6,667 nt of DNA from NCBI GenBank assembly GCA_964649265.1, contig CAZYPB010000071.1:1-6667 (forward strand), in the 5' to 3' direction. Shown piece by piece: positions 6,353 through 6,667 of the stretch. Position numbers and translations under genes: made by a program. Numbering within the stretch: the first letter of the stretch is position 1; every line of letters starts with the position of its first letter. Source of the DNA: CAZYPB01 sp964649265 (lineage in GTDB: Archaea > Micrarchaeota > Micrarchaeia > Burarchaeales > JAKAKT01). The notes beneath the pieces were generated by a model, which was not told the origin of the DNA, did not search any database, and worked only from the letters and a program-made list of their open reading frames with translations.

Positions 6353-6667
6353 TTACACCTTGAACGATTCGAGTATTCCTTTTCCGTGCACTCCCCCAAG
6401 TATTGCCTCGGAAGCACGTTCCGGGTGAGGCATCATTCCAAGGACATTTCCATTTTCATTACATACCCCTGCCACAGAATGGACGGATCCATTTGGATTC
6501 GCCTGATCGCTTTCTTTCCCGTCTATGTCAACATATCGGAATATTATCTGATCATTATCATTCAGTTTTTCATATTCCTCTTCTGAAACAAAGTATCTTC
6601 CTTCGTTATGTGCTATTGGCATGTGTAATATTGAGTTCTTTTCTAGTTTCTTGCTGAAGTGGCTTTT
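6353..6667 (-). CDS. purQ: Phosphoribosylformylglycinamidine synthase, glutaminase subunit (3' part only)
   Basis: PurQ is a class I (triad-type) glutamine amidotransferase that hydrolyses glutamine and passes ammonia to PurL. The window holds only the last 104 residues of a protein usually around 220-270 long. The frame runs open through the right edge, and the internal Met at 6622 is not the start. Typical PurQ C-terminal features are present: MPIAHNEGRY (fragment residues 16-25), IIFRYVD (41-47), NPNGSVHSVAGVCNENGNVLG (57-77, given without its last residue) and MMPHPERA (78-85). His81 and Glu83 complete the catalytic triad; the nucleophilic Cys is beyond the edge. It lies 2 bases before purL, its obligate partner. 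No frameshift was seen. PurS, the small bridging subunit, would be expected upstream, outside the window. Confidence 0.93.
   Translation of the reverse strand, partial: KSHFSKKLEKNSILHMPIAHNEGRYFVSEEEYEKLNDNDQIIFRYVDIDGKESDQANPNGSVHSVAGVCNENGNVLGMMPHPERASEAILGGVHGKGILESFKV
6356..6361 (-). promoter_or_regulatory. Ribosome binding site of purL
   Basis: AAGGTG lies on the minus strand 5 bases before the purL ATG at 6350. It overlaps the last two codons of purQ (AAG GTG, encoding Lys-Val). It supports the ATG start and tight coupling of purQ and purL, which make subunits of one complex. Confidence 0.6.

Noticed and set aside
6119..6657. Plus-strand ORFs of 155 and 84 codons opposite the purL start and purQ
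   Set aside because: They are antisense to conserved PurL and PurQ coding sequence and give low-complexity His/Pro/Leu/Phe-rich translations. No ribosome binding site or family match is visible.
239..6667. A new multi-gene system linking purine synthesis to ion transport
   Set aside because: The only link is adjacency on one strand. The antiporter seems to have its own promoter and no shared motif or fusion ties it to purine metabolism.

Overview
The window is almost fully coding and holds the tail of a de novo purine biosynthesis operon on the minus strand. A monovalent cation:proton antiporter gene follows it on the same strand, and a small convergent ORF of unknown function lies at the left edge. 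Reading down the minus strand from the right edge, the order is purQ (3' part only), purL, purF, purD, then the antiporter. No stretch of 300 bases lacks a gene. I saw no RNA gene, mobile element, CRISPR array or phage-like feature.

The four pur genes are packed like one transcript. There are 2 bases between purQ and purL, a 4-base ATGA overlap between purL and purF, and 4 bases between purF and purD. Purine-rich ribosome binding sites lie inside the 3' ends of the preceding genes. The products cover the first, second and fourth steps of the pathway. PurF makes phosphoribosylamine from PRPP and glutamine. PurD ligates glycine to give GAR. PurL with PurQ (and normally PurS) converts FGAR to FGAM. 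PurS, PurN/PurT, PurM and later enzymes are not in the window. PurF is the processed, [4Fe-4S] cluster-bearing type: it has a ten-residue propeptide before the catalytic Cys and four cluster cysteines.

The antiporter gene starts 31 bases after purD. That gap carries an AT-rich box about 26 bases before the GTG start, the right distance for an archaeal TATA box driving a leaderless transcript. The antiporter may therefore have its own promoter as well as read-through from the pur operon. Its 3' end meets the small plus-strand ORF tail to tail with 6 bases between them. A T-rich run there could terminate the plus-strand transcript.

Organism: I lean towards an archaeon. The reasons are Arg codons mostly AGA/AGG, frequent ATA, a small-type PurL with separate PurQ, a PurD resembling methanogen-type enzymes as I remember them, the TATA-like box at leaderless distance, and the T-run terminator. 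GC content looks moderate, in the low forties by eye. Some bacteria also have the split PurL/PurQ and Fe-S PurF, so this is an inference. I cannot name a genus. The region reads as ordinary housekeeping DNA, and I see no convincing new biological system in it.
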